From contig NZ_JAQGEI010000006.1 in the NCBI RefSeq assembly GCF_029017505.1, positions 1 to 64,000 of the forward strand: a DNA stretch of 64,000 bases. Reading direction: 5' to 3'. Under the pieces are notes generated by a model. It saw only the letters and a program-made list of their open reading frames with translations. It searched no databases and was not told the origin of the DNA. Position numbers and translations under genes: made by a program. Of this stretch, positions 1-9,044 are shown piece by piece (within the stretch, counting starts at the first letter, position 1; each line of letters begins with the position of its first letter). Source of the stretch: Sedimenticola hydrogenitrophicus. GTDB lineage: Bacteria; Pseudomonadota; Gammaproteobacteria; Chromatiales; Chromatiaceae.

Positions 1-1346
1 CCCGGCATCCGGATGCCGATCAAGGCCCCGCCCAGGGTGCTCTCCCCGATCTCGAGTTCCCCACCGTACAGGTGCACGATCTCACCGGCCACGGAGAGTC
101 CAATGCCCTGGCCGGGGATCCGCTGGTCCACGCGCTCGCCCCGACGCAGCACCCGCTCCCTCACCTCGGGAGGAATGCCGGGTCCGTCATCGGCCACAGA
201 GAGACGGATTCCCGCCGCCTTCGCATCTGTCCGATCCGCTTCGACATAGATGGCAACCGTTGTATGGGTATACTTGAAGGCGTTCTCCAAAATATTTCCC
301 AGACACTCCAACAGATCACCCGACTCCCCGGGGAACAGCAGATCCGCCGCCACCTCGCAGCGGCAGTGGATCGACTTCTCCCGATAGACCTTCTGCAAGG
401 TCCTGACCAGCCTGTCCAGAATGGGACGCAACGCGGTCTTCTGACCAAGCCCCGCCCCACGCCCGGCCGCCGCTGCGGATTTCAGCTGATATTGTACGAT
501 CTCGTTCATCCGCGGCACCTGCTCGGCCACCGCCTCCCGCAACAACCGGGGATCTTCGCCCTCGGCCGCCCCCTGAAGCACCGCCAGCGGCGTCTTGAGG
601 CTGTGGGCCAGATCGCCCAGACGGTTTCTGTAGCGGTCCCGACTGGCGACGCTGTGACGGATCATGGAGTTGATCCCGTCGGTGAGCCGGCGCAACTCCC
701 GGGGATACTCCCCCTCCAGACGCTCACGGGCGCCGGTTTCGATCATGCGCAGATCGGCCGCCACCGCCCGCAGCGGTTTGAGTCCCCAGCGCAACACGGC
801 TCCCTGTACCAGCAGCAGAATGAGCGCTGCCCCCCCCAACCAGAGCAGTATGGTCTGGCGGAAGGCGGCAACGCGCTTCTGCACACCGACAGCGCTCTCG
901 GCGACCACCAGCAGATAGGCGATCTCGGCACCGCTATCGTCCTCCCAGAGCAGGGAATAGCTGAGCAGATAGAGGGATTCATCTGCCGGCAGGAGCTGAA
1001 ACAGGGAACTCCCCGGCGGGATATCGGTGCGCATGGGAAACTGGCGACCCACCGCGGAAGGGGAGTGCCACTGGTACTGCCCCTGCTCGCCCCTGACCTG
1101 GGCATAGAGTCCGGACGCGGGGTTGGCAAAGCGCGGATCGGGCAGGGTTTCCGGCAGCCGCATGCGTCCCTGCACATCGGTATCGGCGGCCCCAAGCAGA
1201 GCGTAGATCTGCCCCATCAGCTGGGTTTGTATGGCACTCTCCGCGCTGTCCCGGAAAGCGCGATCGAGCGCCACCGCCCCTAGCCCCAGAAACGCCGCAA
1301 GCACCACCGATGCCGCCAGCAACAGTCTGCCATGGATCGACCGCAT
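1..1346 (-). CDS. PhoQ-like sensor histidine kinase (3' end outside window)
   Basis: Inner-membrane sensor kinase partner of the response regulator just upstream. Reading from the ATG at 1346, 448 codons are open and run off the window edge, so only the last residues should be missing. Visible: membrane segment at residues about 7-27, periplasmic domain, second membrane segment about 164-183, HAMP-like linker, phospho-acceptor H248 in LAHSLKTPLAVLQ, an N box (NILENAFKY), then DDGPGIP and GQGIGLSVAG nucleotide-binding motifs. The HSLKTPL form of the H box is typical of PhoQ-type kinases. The start codon overlaps the regulator's stop by one base (TGATG), indicating translational coupling. The ligand (Mg2+, peptides or other) cannot be told from sequence. 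Confidence 0.9.
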   Translation of the reverse strand, partial: MRSIHGRLLLAASVVLAAFLGLGAVALDRAFRDSAESAIQTQLMGQIYALLGAADTDVQGRMRLPETLPDPRFANPASGLYAQVRGEQGQYQWHSPSAVGRQFPMRTDIPPGSSLFQLLPADESLYLLSYSLLWEDDSGAEIAYLLVVAESAVGVQKRVAAFRQTILLWLGGAALILLLVQGAVLRWGLKPLRAVAADLRMIETGARERLEGEYPRELRRLTDGINSMIRHSVASRDRYRNRLGDLAHSLKTPLAVLQGAAEGEDPRLLREAVAEQVPRMNEIVQYQLKSAAAAGRGAGLGQKTALRPILDRLVRTLQKVYREKSIHCRCEVAADLLFPGESGDLLECLGNILENAFKYTHTTVAIYVEADRTDAKAAGIRLSVADDGPGIPPEVRERVLRRGERVDQRIPGQGIGLSVAGEIVHLYGGELEIGESTLGGALIGIRMP

Positions 1347-2029
1347 CAGGCTGCGGGGAATTTTTGGGTAAAGCGGTAACCGCGGCCACGCAGCGTCTCT
1401 ATCGGCTGCAGCTGGCCGTCCGGATCAAACTTTTTTCGCAGCCGGCGGATAAACACCTCGAGCACATTGGAGTCGCGGTCGAAGTCCTGATCGTAGATGT
1501 GCTCCGTCAATTCACTCTTGGAAACCACCTTACCCGCATGCAGCATCAGATACTCCAGTACCTTGTATTCATAGGCGGTCAACGCCACCTCCTGGCCGTT
1601 GAGGGTGGCCACCTGGTGCAGGGTGTTGAGTTCAATCGGTCCCCAGGCAATCTGCGGTGAGGCGAATCCGGCCGAGCGGCGCAACAAGGCATTGAGCCGC
1701 GCCAGCAGCTCCTGCATGTTGAACGGTTTCACCAGATAATCATCGGCCCCCACCTCCAGCCCCTCGACCTTGTCCTGCCAGTTATCCCGCGCGGTCAGGA
1801 TCAATATCGGGAAACCGACCTGGCGCAGACGCAGGCCACGGATCAGTTCAATCCCTGAGAGCTTGGGAAGCCCCAGATCGATAATGGCCAGATCGAAGGG
1901 ATACTCCTCAGCGAAATAGCGCCCCTCTTCGCCATCCTCCGCCACATCCACCGAATACCCCTCGGCCACCAGGCGCTGCTGTAGCTGATGTCTCAGCGGG
2001 GCTTCATCTTCCACCACCAGAATACGCAT
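1346..2029 (-). CDS. OmpR/PhoB-family response regulator (PhoP-like)
   Basis: DNA-binding response regulator, 227 aa, normal length for the family. Receiver domain: acidic pocket E7-D8-E9, phospho-acceptor D51 in AIIDLGLPKLSG, switch T79, K101 in DDYLVKPF. The C-terminal winged helix covers about residues 125-222, with LEVFIRRLRKKF as recognition region and the RGRGYRF wing. The ribosome site GAGGAG precedes the ATG. It lies 9 bases after a PepSY-like gene and overlaps the kinase by one base, so the three genes form one operon. It is PhoP-like by the pairing with a PhoQ-type kinase; the regulon is unknown. Confidence 0.93.
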   Translation of the reverse strand: MRILVVEDEAPLRHQLQQRLVAEGYSVDVAEDGEEGRYFAEEYPFDLAIIDLGLPKLSGIELIRGLRLRQVGFPILILTARDNWQDKVEGLEVGADDYLVKPFNMQELLARLNALLRRSAGFASPQIAWGPIELNTLHQVATLNGQEVALTAYEYKVLEYLMLHAGKVVSKSELTEHIYDQDFDRDSNVLEVFIRRLRKKFDPDGQLQPIETLRGRGYRFTQKFPAA

Positions 2030-2038
2030 GGCGACTCC

Positions 2039-2347
2039 TCAGCGCCGCCGCTGGCCGGGGGGCACTTTCTGTCCGGAACCGGCATCCACCCGATAACGCC
2101 GCACCTTGCCCCGGTCGTCAATGATCCGCACCCGATGCTCCCGGTTACCCTCATTCTCCAGCGTTTCGGCATGCAGCACCCGACCGCCGGTCTCCTTGCG
2201 AATCCGTTCCACCGTCGTGTCGAGATCCACGCCGTTTCTGCCTCCCCGGTCACCCGGGCCGCTGTGCTGGGCCGCCAGCGGCAGGCTGAAGAGCATGCCG
2301 GCCAGCAACAGCCCACCCAGCAACCGGCGCTGTCGTATCGAAACCAT
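2039..2347 (-). CDS. PepSY-like periplasmic protein
   Basis: Small exported protein of 102 aa. An N-terminal signal peptide (MVSIRQRRLLGGLLLAGM, cleavage likely after LPLAAQ) is followed by a stretch resembling a single PepSY domain (residues about 40-95: VERIRKETGGRVLHAE, then HRVRIIDDRGKVRRYRVDA). PepSY proteins are often coupled to two-component systems and may modulate the sensor's periplasmic domain; that role is inference. A strong ribosome site (AGGAGG) precedes the ATG. It is first gene of the operon with the PhoP/PhoQ-like pair. Confidence 0.75.
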   Translation of the reverse strand: MVSIRQRRLLGGLLLAGMLFSLPLAAQHSGPGDRGGRNGVDLDTTVERIRKETGGRVLHAETLENEGNREHRVRIIDDRGKVRRYRVDAGSGQKVPPGQRRR

Positions 2348-2382
2348 ACAGTCCTCCTGCGGGACGGCTGTTAATCGGACTT

Positions 2383-2925
2383 TCAGTCATATTCCCGAAA
2401 ATCGCGGTCGTAACCACCGGCCGGGACCACTGAAACGCGCACCTCGATGAATTTTCCCGGATCCCGGTCGGTACGCGTATGGAACACCTGGCCTTTGTAT
2501 TTGTATTTTACATCATAACCGACCAACTCCTCATGCTCCCGGTAGTGATCCACCACCTCGCAACGCCGTTCGCTGGTGACGTAGCCCTGGGTCGGCCGCT
2601 TGCCCAGGTCATTGCCGACCGAGGCCCCTAACAGCGCACCCGCTACGGTCATGGCATCCTTGCCGCTGCCCTTACCGAACTGATTACCGACCACGCCACC
2701 GACGATGGCACCGGCGATGCCCGGGGTGTATGAGTCACTGCGGTAACCGCCGCGGTGGCGGACCCGTTCATTCCAGCAGCGCTCCTCGGGTTGATTGACC
2801 CGTACGATATCATAGAGCGGCTGGCTGCTGATTACCCGAGCCTTGTCGTGGAAACCATTACCCGCCAGCACCAGGCCGGGGGCGATGATGATACTCATGG
2901 CTAGAAAAACAGTGCTCTTTTTCAT
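2383..2925 (-). CDS. Glycine-zipper 2TM envelope protein
   Basis: Exported protein of 180 aa. The start MKKSTVFLAMSIIIAPGL is chosen because it gives a clear signal peptide and is preceded by GGAAG; an upstream in-frame extension has no such features. Residues about 72-115 form a glycine-zipper (GIAGAIVGGVVGNQFGKG and AGALLGASVGNDLG), as in the Rickettsia 17 kDa antigen/SlyB-like family. The flanking parts are hydrophilic with one cysteine pair (CWNE and RRCEV). Likely an outer-membrane or periplasmic envelope-stability protein; the exact function is unknown. It is separated by 35 bases from the PepSY gene and could be cotranscribed with it. Confidence 0.8.
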   Translation of the reverse strand: MKKSTVFLAMSIIIAPGLVLAGNGFHDKARVISSQPLYDIVRVNQPEERCWNERVRHRGGYRSDSYTPGIAGAIVGGVVGNQFGKGSGKDAMTVAGALLGASVGNDLGKRPTQGYVTSERRCEVVDHYREHEELVGYDVKYKYKGQVFHTRTDRDPGKFIEVRVSVVPAGGYDRDFREYD

Positions 2926-3287
2926 GATTGCTTCCTTTTGGTCATCAGAGGCGAGAGCCCAATCCCTCACCGTTGAGCACAGGATAGGGGAGGCTTCCTG
3001 AACCGCGCCTGAATATACAACTCTCCCTGCGCCCGAGGTCCTATCGGAGCAGGTGCGGCCAATGAGAGTTATATTCTTTTCCGGTCTGTATCGCCCGATT
3101 CCGGGGCACGGGGACCCTCCTGGCACTATATTAAGGGGAACGCCCTGCCCTCTTATCCGTTTTCTTGCCAAGAAAAACCAATATGGGTAAAGATGGACAG
3201 CGTCAGGTATAACTAAAGCGCTTCAGCACCTGGTCGCTACGCTATTAAGCACATGCTACCGTCTAGTTGGAGTCAAGGAAGTCGCCT
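2926..3287. other. Intergenic region, divergent promoters presumed
   Basis: About 360 bases between two divergently transcribed genes. No convincing gene, RNA or repeat is visible. It must hold promoters for both sides, but I cannot assign boxes with confidence. Confidence 0.4.
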
Positions 3288-5618
3288 ATGGAAGAGTTAT
3301 CCGAGAAACCCCGGGCCGCCCAGGCGGAAATAAAACGCCAACAACTGCTGGGTGAGTGCAGGGATATGGCGATGGTCTACCTCACCACCCAGCTGAACGA
3401 GCTTTTTCAACAGATCGAACCGGTTTTTCTCGATTTTGCCAAAAAGGCGGAGACCAACACCTCACAGGCACGATTTTTTGAAGCCGTCAACCACATCCTC
3501 TCTCTCAGGGACGCCATAGAACACGATTTCAGAGAGTCCATCGAACAGGGATTCAAGCTTTTCGTCCAGGGAAAGCCCATTGTCTATCCCGACGCCCCGA
3601 CCGAAGAGGCCATTGAAATCGAACTCAAGGTGGTCGATAACGATGCGCTGGAGAAGCACATCGCCATCCAGAGCATGATTTCCAAGGCCCAGTCCGACTG
3701 CTATCAGGAGTTGTACGCCCTGGGCAAACGACTGGCGGTGCTGCGCGGCGGCAAAAAACTGGCCGAAGACGACATACCCGCCTGCCCCGCCCACACCGCA
3801 ATCGCCTTTCAGCAGGCGGCAGAGGTACTGGATGTGGATAAGCAGATCCAGCTGATCGTCTACTTCCTGTTCGGAAAATTTGTCATGGGTGACGCCAAAA
3901 GCATCTACAACAACCTGAATGACAAGCTGATCGAAGCCGGCATCTTCCCCAATCTGAAACTGAGCTCGATTATTCCGCCGACCGCCAGGCAGGCCCCGGC
4001 GGACGGCGCTGCCACGCATCCGATGGAACCGCCCCACCCCGGACCGTCCGATGCCGGACCCGCGCATGCCGCCACCCGGCAGGCGGCACCAGCGGCTGGC
4101 AGCGCGGTGCTGGGCGAGGAGCTGTTCCAGTCGATCCACGATCTGCTGACCGCCCGGCGGGCGGCCGATCCCGACTACAGCAACCATCCCGAGCGGGTTC
4201 CCGGCGGCAATACCGCCCAGCTGAAGAGCGCCTCGGCCATCGTGCAGGCGATTGAGCAGGTGCAACCGCACTCCCAGGCGGATTATCTTCCGGTGCCGGA
4301 GCACAATGAAGGCCTACCGCAATCCATCGAACTGGATACCGCCCTACTGCAGAGTGTCCGCCGAACCCTGGAATCGGAAAGAACCAAACTGCTCAACGAG
4401 TTGGACAGAAGCACCATCCCTTCAGCGGACCTGGATACCATCGAGCTGGTCGGCATGCTGTTTGATCAGGTGCTCGACGAGGAGGGACTGGCCAATATCG
4501 CCAAGGCCCTGATCAGTCATCTGCACACCCCTTATCTGAAGATTGCCATCCTGGACCGCGCCTTTCTGACCGATGAAGCGCACACCGCCAGAAAACTCCT
4601 GAACCTGATGATCGATGCCGGCAAGCGCTGGATCGATGAAGAGGACCTGCGACGCGGCATCTACTACCCGATGCAGGAACTGGTGAAGACTGTATTGACG
4701 GAGTTCAAGAACGAACTCTCGATCTTTGACGAAATGCTCTACAAGCTCGAAAAACAGACCGCTGAGCTGGAGTCCCGGGCGAAAATACTCGAAGAACGGA
4801 ATCAGGAGGCCGCCAAGGGTCGGGAACGACTGGAGACGGCCAGAAAACGGGCCCGGGAGGAGATCGAGCAGAGGACCAGGGGACGCCATCTGCATCCGGT
4901 CCTTGAGCGCTTCCTCAACCACGCCTGGCTGGACCGGATGATCCTGATGTTGCTGCGCGACCCGGAGGCGGAATCAAGCAAGGAGTGGACCTCCGTCCTG
5001 GCGGTTATCGACAGTCTGGTCCGGGTGATCGATGCCCGACACAATCCCAGGGCACGGGAGTGGCTGATCAAGAACCAGAAAAACCTGGTTCAGCACATCC
5101 AGACCGGCCTGGACTCGCTGGGCAACTACCATCATGCCGATAGCAATGCCCTGTTCAAACTGCTCACCGCGGTTATCTCGGAGCAGCCGGCCGCCCCCGA
5201 AGTCAAGCAGAAACCCGGCGGGCAAGTCGGGATATCGCAACCGGTCATCAAGCCCATCAGCGGTGCAAAAAAGCCCACGCCGGCGCATCCGGCCGCCCCC
5301 ACGCCGAGCGACGAAGAGGAACGGATGTTGGTCAAATTACGCGACGTCAGGTTCGGCACCTGGTTTGAACTGGTGGATGAACATGATAAGCTGCGCCGCC
5401 TGAAGCTCTCCTGGTTCAGCCCGATCACCCACAAATTCATGTTCGTGGACCGGTTTGGTATCCAGGCCTACATCACGCCTTCCGAAGAGCTGGCAAAGCA
5501 GCTCTGCTCGGGCAAGGCAAGGATGATTGAACCCACTGGCATCCCCTTTGTCAGTAAGGCACTGAAAGCCATCCATGCCGTTCTACAAAAATCGATCGGC
5601 CTGCACTCCGCCGGTTAG
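3288..5618 (+). CDS. DUF1631 family protein
   Basis: Large cytoplasmic protein of 776 aa from the ATG at 3288, which has AAGGAAG seven bases upstream; an in-frame TTG 21 bases earlier is less likely. The N-terminal part (ECRDMAMVYLTTQLNELF, about residues 25-90) and the central part (LDTIELVGMLFDQVLDEE, about 395-500) match DUF1631 proteins. A Pro/Ala-rich linker lies near 230-270, a coiled coil near 485-530 and a second Pro/Ala linker near 640-680. The C-terminal 100 residues look like a PilZ-type beta barrel (LRDVRFGTWFELVDEH, then LSWFSPITHKFMFVDRFG). Biochemical function is unknown. The next gene, 21 bases on, is a PilZ protein, suggesting a link to cyclic-di-GMP signalling. Confidence 0.85.
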   Translation: MEELSEKPRAAQAEIKRQQLLGECRDMAMVYLTTQLNELFQQIEPVFLDFAKKAETNTSQARFFEAVNHILSLRDAIEHDFRESIEQGFKLFVQGKPIVYPDAPTEEAIEIELKVVDNDALEKHIAIQSMISKAQSDCYQELYALGKRLAVLRGGKKLAEDDIPACPAHTAIAFQQAAEVLDVDKQIQLIVYFLFGKFVMGDAKSIYNNLNDKLIEAGIFPNLKLSSIIPPTARQAPADGAATHPMEPPHPGPSDAGPAHAATRQAAPAAGSAVLGEELFQSIHDLLTARRAADPDYSNHPERVPGGNTAQLKSASAIVQAIEQVQPHSQADYLPVPEHNEGLPQSIELDTALLQSVRRTLESERTKLLNELDRSTIPSADLDTIELVGMLFDQVLDEEGLANIAKALISHLHTPYLKIAILDRAFLTDEAHTARKLLNLMIDAGKRWIDEEDLRRGIYYPMQELVKTVLTEFKNELSIFDEMLYKLEKQTAELESRAKILEERNQEAAKGRERLETARKRAREEIEQRTRGRHLHPVLERFLNHAWLDRMILMLLRDPEAESSKEWTSVLAVIDSLVRVIDARHNPRAREWLIKNQKNLVQHIQTGLDSLGNYHHADSNALFKLLTAVISEQPAAPEVKQKPGGQVGISQPVIKPISGAKKPTPAHPAAPTPSDEEERMLVKLRDVRFGTWFELVDEHDKLRRLKLSWFSPITHKFMFVDRFGIQAYITPSEELAKQLCSGKARMIEPTGIPFVSKALKAIHAVLQKSIGLHSAG

Positions 5619-5639
5619 GCTCAAACAAGGAAAACGGTA

Positions 5640-5978
5640 ATGCCCGAGAAACGTTCCCAGCCAAGAAAAACCTGCAATAGCCGAATTGATATCCTTGACG
5701 CTGAGTCGAATGAGTTCATCGGCACACTGGTGAATATATCCTCCAGCGGATTCATGATGATCACCGAGAAGGCCTTGCCGGAAAATTATGTGTTCCAGTT
5801 TAAGATCGTCTTTGCACCGGGCAGCGCCGGGTCGCATAGCATCCGGCTGGGAGCGGAGAGTCTCTGGGTCCAGGAGATGGAGGGATCGAACCAGCGCTGG
5901 ATAGGTTTCCATGTCATCGATATATCGGACACGGACAAGACGACCCTCGGTAGCCTGATCGGAGACTGGCGCGTGTAA
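5640..5978 (+). CDS. PilZ domain protein
   Basis: Single PilZ domain, 112 aa. The cyclic-di-GMP-binding signature is visible as an N-terminal basic segment (KRSQPRKTC) followed by the NISSSGFMM form of the (D/N)xSxxG motif. PilZ domains bind c-di-GMP and alter a partner protein. The spacing of 21 bases after the DUF1631 gene suggests an operon. It has no other domain, so it probably acts as an adaptor. Which process it controls cannot be read from sequence. Confidence 0.88.
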   Translation: MPEKRSQPRKTCNSRIDILDAESNEFIGTLVNISSSGFMMITEKALPENYVFQFKIVFAPGSAGSHSIRLGAESLWVQEMEGSNQRWIGFHVIDISDTDKTTLGSLIGDWRV

Positions 5979-5999
5979 AATGGCTGCCCCGGTTCAGTT

Positions 6000-6641
6000 T
6001 CAGTTCAGGGCGGTCACATGGCCCGACGCCTGGTTCTCCCGGTAGAGATCGAGCACGCGGGTCACGTAGGCCTCGGTCTCGGGGTAAGGCGGGATACTGT
6101 TGCCAAACCTTTTCACCGCATTTTCACCCGCATTATAGGCCGCCAGGGCCAGACGCAGATCATTGTTGAACATCAGCAGCAGATCCCGCAGATAGGTGGC
6201 TCCACCGATCAGATTGGACTTGGGGTCCCAGCTGTCATACACACCATACCGCTTTGCCGTCCCCGGCATCAATTGCATCAACCCCCTGGCCCCGGTACGT
6301 GAAAGGGCGCGGGGGTCATATGCGGATTCCGCCTTGACCACGGCATGCAACAACTCGGGCCTGAGCCGGACCTTGCGCGCGACCTCCTCAATCATTGGGG
6401 TATAGCGGCGGCGATTGCGCTCGCTCGACGCCATATCGATCCTTGAGCCGGAAGATTTTTTCTTTCCGCTCACCGAGTGCTGGAGCAGACGATAACCACT
6501 CCCCTTCATGGGACGGTCGGTAAAATAGAGCTTGCCGTGGCGATCCTCGTACTTATAGATATCAGCGCCTACCGAAACGGAGAAAAACAGCAATCCCGCC
6601 CCCATCACCGCGCTGACCCGCCGTTTCAGTACCACACCCAA
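6000..6641 (-). CDS. DUF4124 / SLT lytic transglycosylase
   Basis: Periplasmic murein-cleaving enzyme, about 213 aa. After a signal peptide (LKRRVSAVMGAGLLFFSVSV) comes a short DUF4124 segment (DIYKYEDRHGKLYFTDRP), then a C-terminal SLT domain: catalytic glutamate in HAVVKAESAYDPRALS, GARGLMQLMPGTA, and LALAAYNAGENAV. I chose TTG at 6641 because AGGGGAG lies five bases upstream and it starts right at the signal peptide. Two ATGs at 6683/6686 are in frame but without a ribosome site. Convergent with the PilZ gene. Confidence 0.85.
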   Translation of the reverse strand: MGVVLKRRVSAVMGAGLLFFSVSVGADIYKYEDRHGKLYFTDRPMKGSGYRLLQHSVSGKKKSSGSRIDMASSERNRRRYTPMIEEVARKVRLRPELLHAVVKAESAYDPRALSRTGARGLMQLMPGTAKRYGVYDSWDPKSNLIGGATYLRDLLLMFNNDLRLALAAYNAGENAVKRFGNSIPPYPETEAYVTRVLDLYRENQASGHVTALN

Positions 6642-7198
6642 GCTTGCTCCCCTTGCCCCATCGACCGACCAGCGGCGCAACATCATCAGGATATAGCGCT
6701 GTGCCGCGCGCAATCCGAGACGCCTGCCAAACGAATTGTTGTCAACTTTCACTGGTGGCCTGCAGCTCCAATCATAGCCCGTCCAGCCAGTCCGGGACAG
6801 TTTCCCGCCATCAGTCGCCCCACAGGGGCGTTCGGCAGGAGCCCATTGGTACGCGTATGCCATCTTCACCGTGCAGAGCGCACAAATCGGGCGACCCCAC
6901 AACGGGCGGCGGAACCAAGCGTATTTTTTGTGAACATCAACACAACCATCCGCCGCCTACTCGACCAGTATTGAATCCGAAGATTGATGGCAACGGCCAC
7001 CCTCCCGCAAAATCCTTACCCGGGCCGTTGCCGTTAATCCTCACCTCGCGGCACGTCCAAAACGACAACATCCAACACCCACAACGCATCCATCGGCCAT
7101 GACCCTGGAAACTTGAGTCCAACGGGCCGCCAGCGGTTCAGCTTGGGAGCTGTGTCCTCTATACTTGAGGGGCCTTGGGAGATTCAACGGGAGCGCAG
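6642..7198. other. Intergenic region without recognised gene
   Basis: About 550 bases between divergent genes. Short open frames on both strands have compositions unlike the neighbours and match nothing I recognise. If the transglycosylase starts at 6686, this region is 45 bases shorter. Presumably holds both promoters. Confidence 0.4.
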
Positions 7199-7645
7199 AT
7201 GCCCACGCGTGACTTCACCATCAGCCAGGTTGACTGGGAGCAGAGTAGACCCCTGTTGCGCGCCATCCGGGAATCGGTGTTCATCACGGAACAGGGGGTA
7301 CCGAAAGCGCTGGAGTGGGATGACCAGGACGCGGCCGCGCTGCATGTGCTGGCCACGGACAGTGACGGCAACGGTATTGGCACCGGCCGCGTCACCCCAG
7401 CGGGACAGATCGGCAGAATGGCCGTGGTGGCGGAGTGGCGCAATCGGGGCGTGGGCAGCGCCCTGCTGACCCAACTGTTGCGAGCGGCCCACGCCGACGG
7501 ACGGAAACCGCTGTTCCTCAATGCCCAGAAAGCGGCGATTGCATTCTACCTCCGGCATGGATTTCACTCTGTGGGTGAAGAGTTTATGGAAGCCGGCATA
7601 GCCCATCAACGCATGGAACAGGACCCGCGCCGTACCCGGGCCTGA
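7199..7645 (+). CDS. GNAT family N-acetyltransferase
   Basis: Acetyl-CoA-dependent acetyltransferase, 148 aa from the ATG at 7199, which has GGGAG upstream. An earlier in-frame TTG at 7175 is less likely. The acetyl-CoA pyrophosphate loop is visible as EWRNRGVGSALLTQLL (motif A), followed by the C-terminal NAQKAAIAFYLRHGF, a GNAT feature. It resembles the ElaA/YjcF-like branch, whose members begin with ESVFITEQGVP-like segments. Substrate unknown. Eleven bases separate it from the next gene, so they probably share a transcript. Confidence 0.88.
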   Translation: MPTRDFTISQVDWEQSRPLLRAIRESVFITEQGVPKALEWDDQDAAALHVLATDSDGNGIGTGRVTPAGQIGRMAVVAEWRNRGVGSALLTQLLRAAHADGRKPLFLNAQKAAIAFYLRHGFHSVGEEFMEAGIAHQRMEQDPRRTRA

Positions 7646-7656
7646 CAGGAGTCACA

Positions 7657-8184
7657 ATGAACGACCAGACGAAGCGCGACATGGAATCCCTGGTGCTGGG
7701 GGCAAGCGGGGAGCGTATGCGCCTGCAGGGCCGTACCCAGTTCAGCGAGGCAAGCGAGCAGATGGCGCAGCAGGCGAAATACTACCTCGACATCTTTACC
7801 TATGACCTGGACAAACCCCTCTACGACCAGATCGGGTTTCTTGAAGCCGTGAAGCGGCTCGCCATCGAGTGCCGCGGAACCGGCATTCGCATCCTGCTCC
7901 AGGACAGTGAACGTGTCCGCAGTGAGGGACATCGGCTAATCGACCTCGCCAGGAGACTCACCAGCAAAATCGAGATCCGCCGCCCCCATGCCGATTATAT
8001 CGACCATCCGGAGAATTTCCTGATTGCGGACCGGGTCGGCTATATCCGACGGCGCGTGGCCGAGCGCTATGAAGGCGAGGTAAACTTCTGCGATCCACTC
8101 GAATCAAAACTGTTGACCGAATTCTTTACCGAGGTGTGGGAGAGAAGCGAGCAGGACAGCAGCCTGCGCCGGCTCTATATCTGA
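7657..8184 (+). CDS. Conserved hypothetical protein, possibly PLD-like
   Basis: Cytoplasmic protein of 175 aa with no signal peptide. It contains YYLDIFTYDLDKPLYD and a segment GIRILLQDSERV that recall the fold of phospholipase D-like or DUF7931 proteins, but no HKD motif is present, so catalysis of that type is unlikely. It sits between the acetyltransferase and a secretin-like gene, all in the same direction. The function is unknown. Confidence 0.7.
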   Translation: MNDQTKRDMESLVLGASGERMRLQGRTQFSEASEQMAQQAKYYLDIFTYDLDKPLYDQIGFLEAVKRLAIECRGTGIRILLQDSERVRSEGHRLIDLARRLTSKIEIRRPHADYIDHPENFLIADRVGYIRRRVAERYEGEVNFCDPLESKLLTEFFTEVWERSEQDSSLRRLYI

Positions 8185-8222
8185 TCCTGGCCGAGGCACT
8201 ACCCCACCCGCAAGGCAGCCCG

Positions 8223-9044
8223 ATGAAAAGATTCATACTTCCACTGATATTGCTCATCTGCAGCGGCCAGGTCCTGGCCGACTATCCACTGGAAATCATC
8301 CAGCTGAAAAGCCGTCCCGTCGCCGAGATGATCCCGCTACTCCAACCCTTCATAGCGCGTGATGGCTCTATCGCCGGCATGCATGATCAACTGATCATCC
8401 GCACCTCTCCAAACAACCTGGCGGAGATAAAGAAGATCCTGCGGCGTCTCGATCAGCCCCCCAGGAGGCTGCAGATCTCCGTCAGACAGTCCGCAGGCAG
8501 CCAGGTATCACAGCGCTCGACTCAAGCGGACGTGAGCGGCATGATCGGAAAACAGGCCAAAGTCATAGTCGGCAATCCCCAGGACAGCGGCCTGCGCCTG
8601 CGGATCAAAGAGACGCGAACCCGGAGTCACCTGGATGCCACCCATACCCTGCAGGTGCTGGAAGGCCATCCTGCGTTCATCGCCACCGGGCAGTCGGTGC
8701 CGATTGCCGAGCAGACCACCATTATCAACAACAACACCGTGCATCAACAGCTGACCACCCGTTACAAGGATGTGACCAGCGGCTTCTACGTGGTCCCGAG
8801 AATCAATGGATCGATGGTAACGCTTGATATCAGCCCGCACCTGACACGTCCCGGCAACCAGCAAGGCCGTTATGAGATTCAGCAGGCACACACCGTGGTA
8901 TCCGGCCGGCTGGGTGAGTGGATCACCATCGGCGGGGTATCCCGGGCAGCGGCGCGCAACGGCGATGAGATTCTCAAACATGCCCAAACCGCAAGCAGTG
9001 ATGACAGGTCGATCGAGCTGCTGGTCGAAGAGCTCGCCCCCTGA
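8223..9044 (+). CDS. Short secretin-like exported protein
   Basis: Exported protein of 273 aa. Start MKRFILPLILLICSGQVLA gives a clear signal peptide; the open frame extends upstream, overlapping the previous gene, without support. Residues about 20-80 resemble a secretin N1 subdomain (IIQLKSRPVAEMIPLLQPF, then LIIRTSPNNLAEIKKIL). The second half resembles the start of a secretin barrel (FYVVPRINGSMVTLDISPHL, GEWITIGGVSR) but is too short for a complete one. It may be a secretin-derived pilotin/assembly factor or a degenerate paralogue. No type II secretion genes are nearby. Confidence 0.75.
   Translation: MKRFILPLILLICSGQVLADYPLEIIQLKSRPVAEMIPLLQPFIARDGSIAGMHDQLIIRTSPNNLAEIKKILRRLDQPPRRLQISVRQSAGSQVSQRSTQADVSGMIGKQAKVIVGNPQDSGLRLRIKETRTRSHLDATHTLQVLEGHPAFIATGQSVPIAEQTTIINNNTVHQQLTTRYKDVTSGFYVVPRINGSMVTLDISPHLTRPGNQQGRYEIQQAHTVVSGRLGEWITIGGVSRAAARNGDEILKHAQTASSDDRSIELLVEELAP

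Noticed and set aside
72-1283. 403-codon + strand frame
   Set aside because: Antisense to the histidine kinase, whose motifs (H box, DDGPGIP) are unmistakable on the minus strand.
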